Below, in pieces: positions 45,390 to 54,815 of a DNA stretch of 64,000 bases. The DNA comes from Saccharibacillus sp. CPCC 101409 (lineage in GTDB: Bacteria > Bacillota > Bacilli > Paenibacillales > Paenibacillaceae): positions 310,001 to 374,000 of the forward strand of contig NZ_JAULSA010000002.1 of the NCBI RefSeq assembly GCF_030518235.1, written 5' to 3'. How positions within the stretch are numbered: position 1 is the stretch's first letter; the number at the start of each line of letters is the position of its first letter. Position numbers and translations under genes: made by a program. The notes under the pieces were generated by a model. It made no database searches, had not been told where the DNA came from, and worked only from the letters and a program-made list of their open reading frames with translations.

Positions 45390-46216
45390 GACATTCGAAA
45401 GCTTCGCTGATCGCCGGCTATATTTTGCTTGCGATCGTCACGGTGCTGTTTATCGGTCCTTTTCTATGGCTGATTCGCAGCTCGCTGATGGATTTGTCCC
45501 AGATCTTCACCATGCCGCCGGAGTGGATCCCGAAGCCGTTTCACTGGGATAATTTCCATCGCGCGCTGACCGTGCTGCCGTTCGGCACTTACTTTGCCAA
45601 CACGCTGATTATCACCGTATCCGTTATTATCGGCACGGTGCTCAGCAGCAGCGTGGCCGCGTTCGGCTTCGCGCGGGTCGAATGGTGCGGCCGTAACTTC
45701 GTGTTCGCGATCCTGATGTCCAGCCTGATGCTGCCGACGGCCGTCACGCTGATCCCGAGCTTCCTCGGCTGGCGGGCGCTGGGCTTCTACGATACGTTTT
45801 ATCCGCTGATCGTGCCCGCTTACTTCGGCGGAGGCATCTTCAATATCTTCCTGCTGCGGCAGTTCTACCTGACCATTCCGCGCGACTTCGACGAAGCGGC
45901 GTTTGTGGACGGGGCGTCGTATTTTCAGATTTACCGCTCGATCATTTTCCCTCTCAGCCGCTCGGCGATTATCGTTGTCGCGCTGTTCTGCTTCCTGGCG
46001 GCCTGGAACGACTTTATGGGCCCGCTGATTTATTTGAAAAGCGACAGTTTGTTCACGCTGGCGCTCGGTTTGCAGATGTTCCAGGGCACCTATACGGCCC
46101 AGTGGGATCTGCTGATGGCGGCTTCCGCCACCGTCGTGCTGCCGTGCGTCGCCGTTTTTTTGCTCGGACAAAAATATTTTCTGGAAGGAATTACGCTGAC
46201 GGGGTTGAAAGGTTAA
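45386..46216 (+). CDS. ABC sugar importer permease (MalG type)
   Basis: A 276-residue six-span permease, partner of the preceding one. Features are AIVTVLFIGPFLWLIRSSL, the EAA loop (EAAFVDGASYFQIYRSIIFP) and the end LLGQKYFLEGITLTGLKG. It starts in an ATGA overlap with GGGGAGGG just upstream. GH127 follows 33 bp later. Confidence 0.94.
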   Translation: MRHSKASLIAGYILLAIVTVLFIGPFLWLIRSSLMDLSQIFTMPPEWIPKPFHWDNFHRALTVLPFGTYFANTLIITVSVIIGTVLSSSVAAFGFARVEWCGRNFVFAILMSSLMLPTAVTLIPSFLGWRALGFYDTFYPLIVPAYFGGGIFNIFLLRQFYLTIPRDFDEAAFVDGASYFQIYRSIIFPLSRSAIIVVALFCFLAAWNDFMGPLIYLKSDSLFTLALGLQMFQGTYTAQWDLLMAASATVVLPCVAVFLLGQKYFLEGITLTGLKG

Positions 46217-46249
46217 AAGGGTCGAAAGAAGCATGAAGGAGCGATGGCG

Positions 46250-48148
46250 ATGACCGAAGCGGGAGAAAGCGCGGAAACGATAGACCGGAAGGGCGGGAAC
46301 CGGGAGCCGAAACGCTGGAGCGGCGTGCCGTTTACGAGCGTGGAGATCCGAAGCGCTTTCTGGCGGCCGCGGCTGGAGAACGTGATGGAAGTGACGGTGC
46401 CGGTCTGCCTGGACCAGTGCGAGAAAACGGGCCGGATCGACAATTTTTCCAAAGCCGCGGGCCGGATGCCGGGAGCGTTCGAAGGCATGTACTACAACGA
46501 TTCCGACGTGTACAAAGTGATCGAAGGCGCGGCTTACACGCTGATGCTTCGTCGGGACGAGGCGCTCGAAGCCCGGCTGGACGCCATCATCGGCGAAATC
46601 TGCGGGGCGCAGGAAAGCGACGGGTATTTGAGCACGTATTTTACCCTCCAGGCGCCGGAACTGAAATGGACCGATATGGAAAAGCACGAAATGTACAACG
46701 GCGGCCATCTGATCGAAGCGGCGGTGGCGTACTTCGAAGCGACCGGCAAAAAGCGGCTGCTGGACGCCGCGTGCCGGCTGGCCGACCATTACGGCGACGT
46801 CTTCGGTCCGGGCAAGCGGCACTGGGCGGAAGGCCACGAAGAAATCGAGCTGGCGCTGGTGAAGCTGCACGGGGCGACCGGCGAGGAGCGGTACTGGAAG
46901 CTTGCGCTGTGGCTGCTGGAAGAACGCGGGCACGGCCACGGCCGGGGCGAGATCTGGGATAAGCCCGACTGGGGGCCGGCGTACTGCCAGGACGACGTGC
47001 CGGTGCGCGAGATTGAAAAAGTAACCGGACACGCCGTGCGCGCCATGTATCTGTATACGGCGATGGCCGACGCGGCGCGGGTAAGCGGCGAAGCCGATTA
47101 CGTCGGCGCGCTGGAACGGGTCTGGCATCATACGACGGAGCGCAATATGTACCTGACCGGCGGCATCGGCCCGTCGGTGCACAACGAAGGCTTTACGCAC
47201 GATTACGATCTGCCAAGCGAGAGCGCTTACTGCGAGACGTGCGCGGCGATCGCAATGGCGTTCTGGAATCACCGCATGAATCTGCTGCTCGGCGAAGGGC
47301 GGTATGCCGATCTGGTCGAAACGGAGATGTACAACGGCGCGCTGTCGGGCATTTCGCTGAGCGGCGACCGGTTCTTCTACGTCAATCCGCTGGCTTCCAA
47401 AGGCGATCATCACCGGGTGGAGTGGTTCCACACGTCCTGCTGTCCGACCAACCTGGTCCGCTTCCTGCCGGCTGTCGGCCAGTATGCGTACGCGCGGACC
47501 GAAGACGGAATCGCGGTCAACCAGTATATCGGCGGAACCGCGGAGCTGGAGATCGGCGGCGGCAAAAAGGTTTCGGTGACGCAGACGACGAACTATCCGT
47601 GGGACGGCGTCGTGGAGCTGACGGTCGCGCCGGGCAATCGGGACGAAACGACTCGGCAAGACGGCCGGACAGAAAAGTTCTCGCTGCGGCTGAGGCTGCC
47701 GGGCTGGTGCCGGAGCTATAAGCTGTACATCGGGGACCGTCAGGTGCCGGCGCTGCCGGAGAACGGCTATCTGGTGCTGGACCGCGCCTGGTCGGCCGGC
47801 GAGACGGTCCGGCTGGAGCTGGATATGCCGGTGGAGATCGTGCGCGCGCGGCCCGAGGCGGAAGAGAACCGGGGCCGGATTGCGCTGCGGCGGGGCCCGA
47901 TTGTATATACGCTGGAGCAAACCGACAACCCGGGCCTCGATTACGACGGCTTCGAGATTTCGCCGGACGCCCCTGTGCAGACCGAGTTTGCGGCGGATCT
48001 GCTCGGCGGGGTGAACGTGCTGACGATCGGTCGCGGCGGCGGACGTTCGTACCGGCTGATTCCGTATTATGCGTGGGACAACCGCGAGCCTGGCTGGATG
48101 CAGGTCTGGACGCGCGAAGAGCCGAGCAGGGGACTGTATTACTTTTAA
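46250..48148 (+). CDS. GH127 beta-L-arabinofuranosidase (DUF1680)
   Basis: A 632-residue protein without a signal peptide, so it works on imported oligosaccharides. The zinc/catalytic set of GH127 (Glu338, Cys340, Cys417 and Cys418 in HypBA1) is matched by Glu329 and Cys331 in AYCETCAAIA and Cys397-Cys398 in HTSCCPTN. I start at the second ATG (46250), because AAGGAG is 8 bases upstream of it but only 2 from the first. The toroid is followed by beta-sandwich domains (LRLPGWCRSYKLYIGDRQV). Related GH146 activity is possible. Confidence 0.92.
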   Translation: MTEAGESAETIDRKGGNREPKRWSGVPFTSVEIRSAFWRPRLENVMEVTVPVCLDQCEKTGRIDNFSKAAGRMPGAFEGMYYNDSDVYKVIEGAAYTLMLRRDEALEARLDAIIGEICGAQESDGYLSTYFTLQAPELKWTDMEKHEMYNGGHLIEAAVAYFEATGKKRLLDAACRLADHYGDVFGPGKRHWAEGHEEIELALVKLHGATGEERYWKLALWLLEERGHGHGRGEIWDKPDWGPAYCQDDVPVREIEKVTGHAVRAMYLYTAMADAARVSGEADYVGALERVWHHTTERNMYLTGGIGPSVHNEGFTHDYDLPSESAYCETCAAIAMAFWNHRMNLLLGEGRYADLVETEMYNGALSGISLSGDRFFYVNPLASKGDHHRVEWFHTSCCPTNLVRFLPAVGQYAYARTEDGIAVNQYIGGTAELEIGGGKKVSVTQTTNYPWDGVVELTVAPGNRDETTRQDGRTEKFSLRLRLPGWCRSYKLYIGDRQVPALPENGYLVLDRAWSAGETVRLELDMPVEIVRARPEAEENRGRIALRRGPIVYTLEQTDNPGLDYDGFEISPDAPVQTEFAADLLGGVNVLTIGRGGGRSYRLIPYYAWDNREPGWMQVWTREEPSRGLYYF

Positions 48149-48200
48149 AAGGCCGTTCGTATGATATCGGATCGGCCGGTTAACCAAAGGGGGAGCGGCA

Positions 48201-49115
48201 ATGGCAGAGCGGCAAATCGGGAACGTGAGGGCGGCGCGGGCGGATAATCCGCTTGCGGCGGGCTGGTACGCGGACCCGGAAGCGCGGATATTCGAAGGCA
48301 GCTACTGGATTTATCCCACGTATTCCGCGCCTTACGACGAGCAGACCTACTTCGACGCGTTCTGGTCGGAAGACCTGACAACGTGGAACAAAGTCGAGCG
48401 CATTCTGGATATCGAGCGGATCTCGTGGGCCAAAAGAGCGCTGTGGGCGCCTTCGTCGATCGAGCGCGGCGGCAAATATTATTTGTACTTCTGCGCCAAC
48501 GATATTCAAAGCGACGACGAATACGGCGGGATCGGCGTAGCGGTGGCGGACCGGCCGGAAGGGCCGTTTCGCGACGCGCTCGACCGGCCGCTGATCGAAC
48601 GTTTCCACCATGGCGCCCAGCCGATCGATCCGCATGTGTTTATCGACGACGACGGGCAGGCTTATTTGTATTACGGCGGCTGGCAGCACTGCAACGTCGT
48701 CAAATTAAGCGACGATATGCTCGGCCTGGGGACGTTCGACGACGGGACGACGTACAAAGAAATCACGCCGGACCGTTATGTGGAAGGCCCCTGCATGATC
48801 AAGCGCGGCGGCGAGTATTACTTTATGTGGGCGGAAGGCGGCTGGGGCGGCCCGGACTACTCCGTGGCCTACGCCCGCTCCGATTCGCCGCTCGGACCGT
48901 TCGAGCGGGTCGGCAAGATTCTCCGGCAGGACCCGGACGTCGCGACCGGCGCCGGCCATCACGGCGTGTTCGTGCCGGAGCAGGAAGACGGCGACTGGTG
49001 GATCGTCTACCATCGCCGCCCGCTGACCGAGACCGACGCGAATCACCGCGCGCTGTGCATGGACAAGATGAAGTTCGGCGCAGGCGGCGAGATCCTGCCG
49101 GTGAAGATGACCTGA
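48201..49115 (+). CDS. GH43-family glycoside hydrolase
   Basis: A 304-residue five-bladed propeller enzyme without a signal peptide. The three GH43 acidic residues are Asp25 (YADPEARI), Asp143 (PIDPHVFIDDDG) and Glu195 (VEGPCMIKRGG). Family members are arabinofuranosidases, arabinanases or xylosidases; together with GH127 behind an importer, arabinan breakdown is the best guess. AAAGGGGGAG precedes the ATG. It is the last gene of the operon; repeat array D and a terminator follow. Confidence 0.92.
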   Translation: MAERQIGNVRAARADNPLAAGWYADPEARIFEGSYWIYPTYSAPYDEQTYFDAFWSEDLTTWNKVERILDIERISWAKRALWAPSSIERGGKYYLYFCANDIQSDDEYGGIGVAVADRPEGPFRDALDRPLIERFHHGAQPIDPHVFIDDDGQAYLYYGGWQHCNVVKLSDDMLGLGTFDDGTTYKEITPDRYVEGPCMIKRGGEYYFMWAEGGWGGPDYSVAYARSDSPLGPFERVGKILRQDPDVATGAGHHGVFVPEQEDGDWWIVYHRRPLTETDANHRALCMDKMKFGAGGEILPVKMT

Positions 49116-49158
49116 GCGGGGGAAGCGGATACGCGGCGTGCAGAAAGATAAAAGCAAA

Positions 49159-49182
49159 ACGCCGGGGTATAAGCCTCGGCGT
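49159..49182 (+). repeat. Left copy of a duplicated terminator hairpin
   Basis: A 24-nt hairpin (ACGCCGGGG...CCTCGGCGT) identical but for one base to the terminator stem at 49513-49536. It has lost, or never had, the T run. Confidence 0.85.
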
Positions 49183-49512
49183 CAAGCTGTCGAGAAAGCC
49201 GTTTATGGTTCTAAACGGAAAATAGCGGCACAGGTACACTTATTTGGGGCGAAATCCTTCGATTTCTCCAAATAGCGACGCAGGTGCAGCTATTCGGGGA
49301 CCAAAGGCCGAATTGAAGTGTAAAAGTTCGAAATAGATGTATGAGTGCAGTTATTTGCTCGAAAACGTAAGATAAAGCCGGAATAAGGGCCTATACGCAG
49401 CTATTTGGATTCTTCTTGCCGCTGGCTTTATTTCTCTAACCCTTTCCCGACCTTTCCTTCCAATCGAACCCGCCTAAATTAGGTTTACGTCCAATCGTTT
49501 CTCGACAATCCG
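49183..49512. repeat. Array D: element with inverted ends and four spaced palindromic units
   Basis: The ends are inverted repeats: CAAGCTGTCGAGAAA (49183-49197) and, reading inward from the right, CGGATTGTCGAGAAA (49498-49512). Inside are four 28-nt palindrome-like units of the form AAATAG...GCAGCTATTTGG at 49220-49247, 49270-49297, 49331-49358 and 49381-49408, spaced 50, 61 and 50 bp. Outside lie the two hairpin copies. No gene inside. Confidence 0.85.
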
Positions 49513-49543
49513 ACGCCGGGGCATAAGCCTCGGCGTTTTTTTG
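49513..49543 (+). terminator. Terminator of the arabinan-type operon
   Basis: ACGCCGGGG-CATAAG-CCTCGGCGT followed by TTTTTTT. It stands about 400 bp after the GH43 stop, beyond array D. Confidence 0.85.
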
Positions 49544-49585
49544 CGCTTTTTTGCTGTTTCCGGCTTTCCGCAGCGCCGCCGGCGT

Positions 49586-50614
49586 TTAGGCCCGTGCCGG
49601 ACCCGCCGGGGCAAACAGCAGCCGGCCGTCCGCCTCCGTCCGCCGGACGATAACGCCCCGCGCTTCCAGCTCGCGCAGATGCGCCGACGTTTCCCCGACG
49701 GCGAAACGCAGACTTTCCGCATCCGACACTTTCGGAAACAGCCGTCCGCATATCCCGTAAGGCGCGGCCGTTCCCGCTCCGGCTTTTGCCAGAACGGTAA
49801 CGGCTTCTTCCGCTTCGGCCAGCCGTTCTTCGTGATGGGATCTTACCGACTCGATCAGGCGCGAATCGAGCTTGAACGCCGAACCGTGGCCGGGCAGCAC
49901 CGTGTCGATCTTCCGCCGCTTCAACTGCTCCAGCGTATCGAAATATTCCCGCAGCGGATTGCGCTCCTCGTCGTAGCTGAACGACACGTTCGGCGTAATT
50001 TTTTGCAGCAGCAGATCGCCTCCGATCAGCAATCCTTCTTCTTCGTCCAGCAGGCCGACGCTTCCTTCGGCATGTCCGCTTCCGGTTACGACCGTGTACG
50101 TTCGGCCGCCGAGCGGAAGGCTGCGCATTGGCGCTCCGGATTCCGCGCCGCCGATGTCGATGCGTTCTCCCGTCACATCCGCCGTCTGCTCCAGCAGCCG
50201 CTCGTCGAACGAAGCGGCTGCCCGCGCCAATTCCGCCGGCATGCCGGCGCGAAGATAGAAATTCAGGCTGCGGCCGATCTGGCCGCGGCTGAAATGCCGC
50301 TCGGCCAGACGGAAAGTGACGTTCGAGGCGTAAACGGGCGCGCCGGACAGCCGCTGCAGCTCGCCCGCGAAGCCGTAATGGTCGGGATGAAAATGCGTGA
50401 CGAAGATGCGCCGGATATCCGCAAAAGTCAGACCCAGCCCGGCCAGCGCCGATTCCCACAGCGGCCGGGTAGTATCGATCAGCAGGCCGGGATCGACCGC
50501 GCTCCAGCCCGAATCGTCCCGTATCAAATAAGCGTTGACGTGGTTCAGCCGGAACGGAAGAGGCAGACGCAGCCGGTAGATCCGTTCCGTAACAGGTTCC
50601 GCAGCTCTGGGCAT
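49586..50614 (-). CDS. Metallo-beta-lactamase-fold hydrolase
   Basis: A 342-residue protein with the MBL metal motif THFHPDH (His74, His76, Asp78, His79), a further His in VTGSGHAEGSV, Asp in IGGDLLLQ and His in LPGHGSAF. The C-terminal 80 residues form a winged-helix-like domain (LFPKVSDAESLRFAVGETSA), as in YflN-type proteins. The start at 50614 has GGAG at 8 bases; an upstream in-frame ATG has none. It is convergent with the GH43 operon and divergent from the thioesterase operon. Substrate unknown. Confidence 0.87.
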   Translation of the reverse strand: MPRAAEPVTERIYRLRLPLPFRLNHVNAYLIRDDSGWSAVDPGLLIDTTRPLWESALAGLGLTFADIRRIFVTHFHPDHYGFAGELQRLSGAPVYASNVTFRLAERHFSRGQIGRSLNFYLRAGMPAELARAAASFDERLLEQTADVTGERIDIGGAESGAPMRSLPLGGRTYTVVTGSGHAEGSVGLLDEEEGLLIGGDLLLQKITPNVSFSYDEERNPLREYFDTLEQLKRRKIDTVLPGHGSAFKLDSRLIESVRSHHEERLAEAEEAVTVLAKAGAGTAAPYGICGRLFPKVSDAESLRFAVGETSAHLRELEARGVIVRRTEADGRLLFAPAGPARA

Positions 50615-50720
50615 AAAGGTTCTCCAATCCGGTAAGACCAAGTTTAGAGAGAACTATAGAACAAGACGAAAAGGACTGTCAAGACCGCTTTTCAGAAAAA
50701 AATTATCTTTTTCAAACTCA

Positions 50721-50749
50721 TTGACAAACAATTCCGATGAATTTACAAT
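50721..50749 (+). promoter_or_regulatory. Promoter of the acyl-CoA ligase/transport operon
   Basis: TTGACA (50721-50726), 17 bp, TACAAT (50744-50749). Confidence 0.88.
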
Positions 50750-50757
50750 GATTAAAA

Positions 50758-50774
50758 TGTTTCGTCACGAAACA
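50758..50774. promoter_or_regulatory. MarR-type operator (operon copy)
   Basis: TGTTTCGTCACGAAACA, a perfect palindrome around the start of transcription. A 14-of-17 match lies at the marR promoter (58606-58622). Confidence 0.8.
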
Positions 50775-50794
50775 AAAAAGGAGTGTGAACGATT

Positions 50795-51211
50795 ATGCCT
50801 GTAAGCTTGACCCGGGCGGAGATCGAACCGGTATTGACCGGCTCCGCTTTCCATCAATTTCTCGGCATCGGCCTCGATGAGTTGACCGAAGAAACGCTGA
50901 CGGTGCGCCTGCCCTACAACGAACTGTTTTATACGTCGGCGGACGGCTATATTCACGGCGGCATCCTGTCCACCCTGATCGATATCGCCGGATATTTCGC
51001 GGTGTTCCGCTTTCTGGACCGGCCGGTGCCGACGCTCGATCTGCGCATCGACTATTTAAGACCCGGACGGGCTGGCGACCTGCTGGCAGCCGCCAAAGTC
51101 GTCAAGCTGGGCCGGACCGTCAGTATCGCGGATATTACGGTGACGGATACGGAAGGCCGGCAGATCGCCGCCGGAAGAGGCGTTTTCCACTCCGCGGAGG
51201 TGCGGGCATGA
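50795..51211 (+). CDS. PaaI-type hotdog thioesterase
   Basis: A 138-residue hotdog-fold protein with the acyl-CoA thioesterase motif GYIHGGILSTLIDIAGYFAV and LDLRIDYLRPGRAGDLLAAA. AAAAAGGAG precedes the ATG. First gene of the operon controlled by the promoter and palindrome just upstream. The stop overlaps the ligase start (ATGA), so the pair probably makes and recycles the same CoA ester. Confidence 0.9.
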   Translation: MPVSLTRAEIEPVLTGSAFHQFLGIGLDELTEETLTVRLPYNELFYTSADGYIHGGILSTLIDIAGYFAVFRFLDRPVPTLDLRIDYLRPGRAGDLLAAAKVVKLGRTVSIADITVTDTEGRQIAAGRGVFHSAEVRA

Positions 51212-52803
51212 GTACATACAACTTTGCCGAGCTTGTGTATACGGCCGCTTCCCGGGATGCGTCGAAGATCGCGATCGTGACCGCGCAGGACTGGGAGATC
51301 ACCTACGGCGAACTGTCCAAACGGGTAAGCCGGGCGGGCCGTTTGTTTACTGCGCTCGGCATACAGCCGGGAGACCGGGTTTCGCTGCTGTTCGTCAACG
51401 ACTTCCGCTTTCTGGAGATCTGCTTCGGCTTGATCGCGATCGGCGCGGTGCCGGTGCCGATGAACTCCAAGCTCGGAGCGGAAACGCTGTCTTATATTTA
51501 CGAAGACAGCGGCAGCCGGATTCTGGTGTACCACGCGGCGATGACGGACAAGGCGGACGAGGTCCGGCGTCGGGTTCCCGGCGCAACGGGTCTGCTGTGC
51601 CTGGAGAACGACGGTCTCGACGGTTCCGAAGCTCAGCCTGCGCAGGCGGCCGGGGAACGGGAGGACGCCGCGCGGATTTACGATCTGCTGCTGCGCGAAC
51701 AGCCGGACGAGCTTGAACTGTATCCGACCGGCGAACGCGATTTGTGCCTGCTGCCCTATACGTCGGGATCGACGGGGCGGCCCAAAGGCTGCCGGCTGAC
51801 GCACGGCGGGCAGCTGTGGAACGTTTCGGCGGTCGTCGAAGCGCGCGATATACGGCCGGAGCACCGGATCGTGATCTCGCTGCCGCTGTATCATAAGAAC
51901 GCCATGATGTCGATGAAAGGCGTGTTCCGCTCCGGTTCGTCCGCCGTTATCCTGGACGCGCCCGATCCGGAACGGATTCTGTCGGCGATCGAACGGCGGC
52001 GCTGCACGTATATCTCCGGCGTTCCGGCGCTTTACCGCATGCTGGTCACGCATTTGAAGCAGTCCAGGCGCGCTTACGATTTGAGCTCGCTGCAGTACGC
52101 CGTCTGCGGTTCGTCCGACGCTCCGCCGGAGCTGCTGGAAGATATTCGCACCTGGCTCGGAGCGGACGTATACGAAGGGTACGGCCTGACCGAAGGCGGT
52201 CCCGTCGTGCTGGAATCGCGCAAAGGGCTGCACAAGACGGGTTCGGCCGGCATTCCGCTGAGCGGCGGAGAGATCCGGATCGTCGGCGAAGACGAACGCG
52301 ATCTGCCGTCCGGCGAAGTGGGCGAGCTGTGGGTGCGCAATCCGGGCGTCGCGGACGGATACTGGAATCTGCCCGACGTCACGCGCCGCAAGATCACGGG
52401 CGACGGCTGGCTCAAGACCGGCGACGCCGCCCGGCAGGACGAAGAAGGCTTTGTGTATATCGTTGGGCGCCAGGACGATATGATCAACGTCGGCGGCGAG
52501 AACGTGTATCCCAAGGAAGTCGAGAATATTCTGCTCAAGCATCCTTTGATCGACGACGTGTGCGTGCTGCCGGTCGACCATGCGCTCAAAGGCCAGGTGC
52601 CGGTGGCGTTCGTCGTAACCGGCGGCGAACTGGACAAGGAAGAGATCAAGCGGTTTTTTATCGAACGGGGACCGGCTTATGCGCATCCTCGGGAGATCCT
52701 TTACCGGGATTCGCTTCCGCTGACCGGACCGGGCAAAGTGGACCGGACGGAGATGAAGCGGATTCTGGCCCAATTGACGGCGGAAAACCAAACCGGGCAT
52801 TGA
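51208..52803 (+). CDS. AMP-dependent acyl-CoA synthetase/ligase
   Basis: A 531-residue ANL-family enzyme that activates a carboxylic acid via acyl-AMP to the CoA thioester. Motifs are the P-loop YTSGSTGRPKG (184-194), GYGLTEGGPVV, TGDAARQDEEGFVYIVGRQ and the C-terminal catalytic Lys510 (TGPGKVDRTEM). The substrate (fatty, aromatic or other acid) cannot be read from sequence. It is coupled to the thioesterase gene by ATGA and followed by a dehydrogenase gene. Confidence 0.92.
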   Translation: MSTYNFAELVYTAASRDASKIAIVTAQDWEITYGELSKRVSRAGRLFTALGIQPGDRVSLLFVNDFRFLEICFGLIAIGAVPVPMNSKLGAETLSYIYEDSGSRILVYHAAMTDKADEVRRRVPGATGLLCLENDGLDGSEAQPAQAAGEREDAARIYDLLLREQPDELELYPTGERDLCLLPYTSGSTGRPKGCRLTHGGQLWNVSAVVEARDIRPEHRIVISLPLYHKNAMMSMKGVFRSGSSAVILDAPDPERILSAIERRRCTYISGVPALYRMLVTHLKQSRRAYDLSSLQYAVCGSSDAPPELLEDIRTWLGADVYEGYGLTEGGPVVLESRKGLHKTGSAGIPLSGGEIRIVGEDERDLPSGEVGELWVRNPGVADGYWNLPDVTRRKITGDGWLKTGDAARQDEEGFVYIVGRQDDMINVGGENVYPKEVENILLKHPLIDDVCVLPVDHALKGQVPVAFVVTGGELDKEEIKRFFIERGPAYAHPREILYRDSLPLTGPGKVDRTEMKRILAQLTAENQTGH

Positions 52804-52873
52804 CGGACGATTGCGGCGCGCCTCGGCGCGGCGGCTATCGTCGCAAACCATTCATAGAGGAGGAAGAACGAAT

Positions 52874-53854
52874 ATGAGAGCAGCTCTTATCGTGGAACAC
52901 GGAAGCCGGGACAACGTGGTGGTGGGGGAATATCCGAAGCCGGAAGCCGGCGCGGGCGAGGTACTGGTGCGGGTCAAAGCCGTATCGCTCAACCATCTGG
53001 ATATCTTCGTCAGACGAGGCATCCCGGGACGCACGCTGGAACTTCCGCATATCTCGGGCGGCGACGTATCCGGCGTGGTCGCGGAGATCGGGGAAGGCGT
53101 AACGAATGTACAGCCGGGCGACCGGGTGCTGATCGATCCGCATATTTCCAATAAAGGCGCGCTGGGCGAAGATACGACGGGCGGCCTGGCCGAATACGTG
53201 GCGGTGCCCGCTTCGAATCTGATTCCGCTGCCGGACGAGATCTCGTTCGAAGACGCGGCGGCGCTGCCGATCGCTTACGGAACGGCCTGGCGGATGCTGA
53301 TTACGCGGGGCAAGCTCCAGGCGAACGAAACGATTCTGATCCTGGGCGCAAGCGGCGGAGTCGGCAACGCGGCGGTGCTGATCGCCAAGCTGGCCGGCGC
53401 CAAAGTGATCGCCGCCGCCGGCTCGGACGATAAAGCGCAGCGGCTGAAAGAACTGGGCGCGGACTACGTCATCAACTACAACACCTCGGACTTTTCAAAA
53501 GAAGTATGGACGATTACCGGCAAAAAAGGCGCGGACGTGGTGGTGGATTATACGGGGAAAGCGACTTGGCCGAAAAGTATCAAAGCGACGCGGTTCGGCG
53601 GCCGAATCCTGACCTGCGGCGCGACGACCGGTTTCGAAGCGACGACCGATCTGCGCTACGTCTGGGTGCGGGAGATCTCGATCATCGGCTCCAACGGCTG
53701 GGCGCCGGAAGATCTGCACACGCTGCTCGACCTGGTGCAAAGCGGCAAGATCAAGCCGGTCATCGACCGCGTCCTGCCGCTCGAAGAGATTCGCGAAGCG
53801 CATCGGCTGATCGAAGAACGCGAGTTTTTCGGCAAAATCCTGATTACGCCTTAA
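52874..53854 (+). CDS. MDR-family NAD(P)H-dependent oxidoreductase
   Basis: A 326-residue medium-chain reductase of the alcohol dehydrogenase/quinone oxidoreductase superfamily. It has the nucleotide motif ILGASGGVGNAAV and the substrate-domain part LNHLDIFVRRGIPGRTLELP. The structural-zinc cysteines expected after IDPH are absent (ISNKGALGEDTTG), so it fits the zinc-poor quinone-oxidoreductase side. AGAGGAGGAAG precedes the ATG. It is third in the operon, perhaps acting on the CoA-ester-derived or alcohol substrate. Confidence 0.88.
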   Translation: MRAALIVEHGSRDNVVVGEYPKPEAGAGEVLVRVKAVSLNHLDIFVRRGIPGRTLELPHISGGDVSGVVAEIGEGVTNVQPGDRVLIDPHISNKGALGEDTTGGLAEYVAVPASNLIPLPDEISFEDAAALPIAYGTAWRMLITRGKLQANETILILGASGGVGNAAVLIAKLAGAKVIAAAGSDDKAQRLKELGADYVINYNTSDFSKEVWTITGKKGADVVVDYTGKATWPKSIKATRFGGRILTCGATTGFEATTDLRYVWVREISIIGSNGWAPEDLHTLLDLVQSGKIKPVIDRVLPLEEIREAHRLIEEREFFGKILITP

Positions 53855-53931
53855 TGATTTGCTTCAATGCTTTCTCGCGGCAGTTTGCTGATAAATCAAA
53901 CAGATCCCAAGTAGTACAAGGAGGAATCACC

Positions 53932-54759
53932 ATGACGGTACCTTTGAAATTCGATCATGCGGTGCACCGCGTGGACAAGCCCGAACAGATCCCGGCGGAG
54001 CTTGCGGCCTGGGGCCTTCACGCGGTCAACGGCGGCAAACACGAACATCTCGGCACCTATAACGCGCTGACTTACTTCGGCTTGAATTATATCGAGTGGT
54101 TCGGCATTTCGGATTTCGACCGGCTGCCGCCGAACCGCGCCACGGAACCGTACGGACTGGTGTCGACGCTGGCGGAGGACGATTACGCCTACGGGCTCAG
54201 CCGGATCGCCGCAAGCACGGACCGGATCGACGAACTGGCGCAGCAGCTTGCCGCAAGCGGGCTCGAAGTAACGGGGCCGAACGATTATTCGCGCAGACGT
54301 CCCGACGGACGCCTGGTCGAATGGAAGCTGCTGTTCGCGGGAAAGCCCGGCGGCGGTCTTCCGCTTCCGTTCTTTATCCAGTGGAACGACGCCGACGACG
54401 CAAGACGCGCGGAGCTGACGGCAAACGGTACGATCGGCGCCCATCCGGCCGGCGACGTGCGGTTGGAATACGTCGCGTTCGCCGTGCGCGATCTGGAGCA
54501 GTCGGCGGGCAATTGGACGGACTGGCTGGGGCTGGAAGCCGGCGAACCGGTTTATAACGAGCGGTGGCGCGGCCAAAGCCGGACGCTGCGGCTGGGGGAC
54601 GTCTCGCTCGTTTTCGTCCAGCCGGACGAGGAAGGGCCGGCGCGCGAATTTCTGGACCGGCGCGGCGAACGCCCTTTCGCGATCGGCCTCGACGGCGCGG
54701 CCGGCCTCGGCGGCGAGCGCTTTGAAGAATTTCAAGGCGCCCGGTATCAGCTGAAATGA
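53932..54759 (+). CDS. VOC/glyoxalase-like protein
   Basis: A 275-residue protein with the beta-alpha-beta repeat layout of the vicinal-oxygen-chelate superfamily: FDHAVHRVDKPEQIPAELAA opens the first module, and LEYVAFAVRDLEQSAGNWTD the second. Such single-chain glyoxalase_3-type proteins have varied or unknown activity. AAGGAGGAATCACC precedes the ATG. The stop region overlaps the possible early start of the permease gene. Substrate unknown. Confidence 0.8.
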   Translation: MTVPLKFDHAVHRVDKPEQIPAELAAWGLHAVNGGKHEHLGTYNALTYFGLNYIEWFGISDFDRLPPNRATEPYGLVSTLAEDDYAYGLSRIAASTDRIDELAQQLAASGLEVTGPNDYSRRRPDGRLVEWKLLFAGKPGGGLPLPFFIQWNDADDARRAELTANGTIGAHPAGDVRLEYVAFAVRDLEQSAGNWTDWLGLEAGEPVYNERWRGQSRTLRLGDVSLVFVQPDEEGPAREFLDRRGERPFAIGLDGAAGLGGERFEEFQGARYQLK

Positions 54760-54815
54760 ACAAGGCCGCCGAACGGCATGCCGGAGCGGGCGAATACACG
54801 AAAGGAGGCCGGGCC

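Noticed and set aside
49220-49408. CRISPR-like array (28-nt units at about 50-bp pitch)
   Set aside because: The units are diverged from each other, are themselves palindrome-like, one gap is 61 bp, and no cas genes are near. Similar arrays elsewhere in the window have inverted units, unlike CRISPR.
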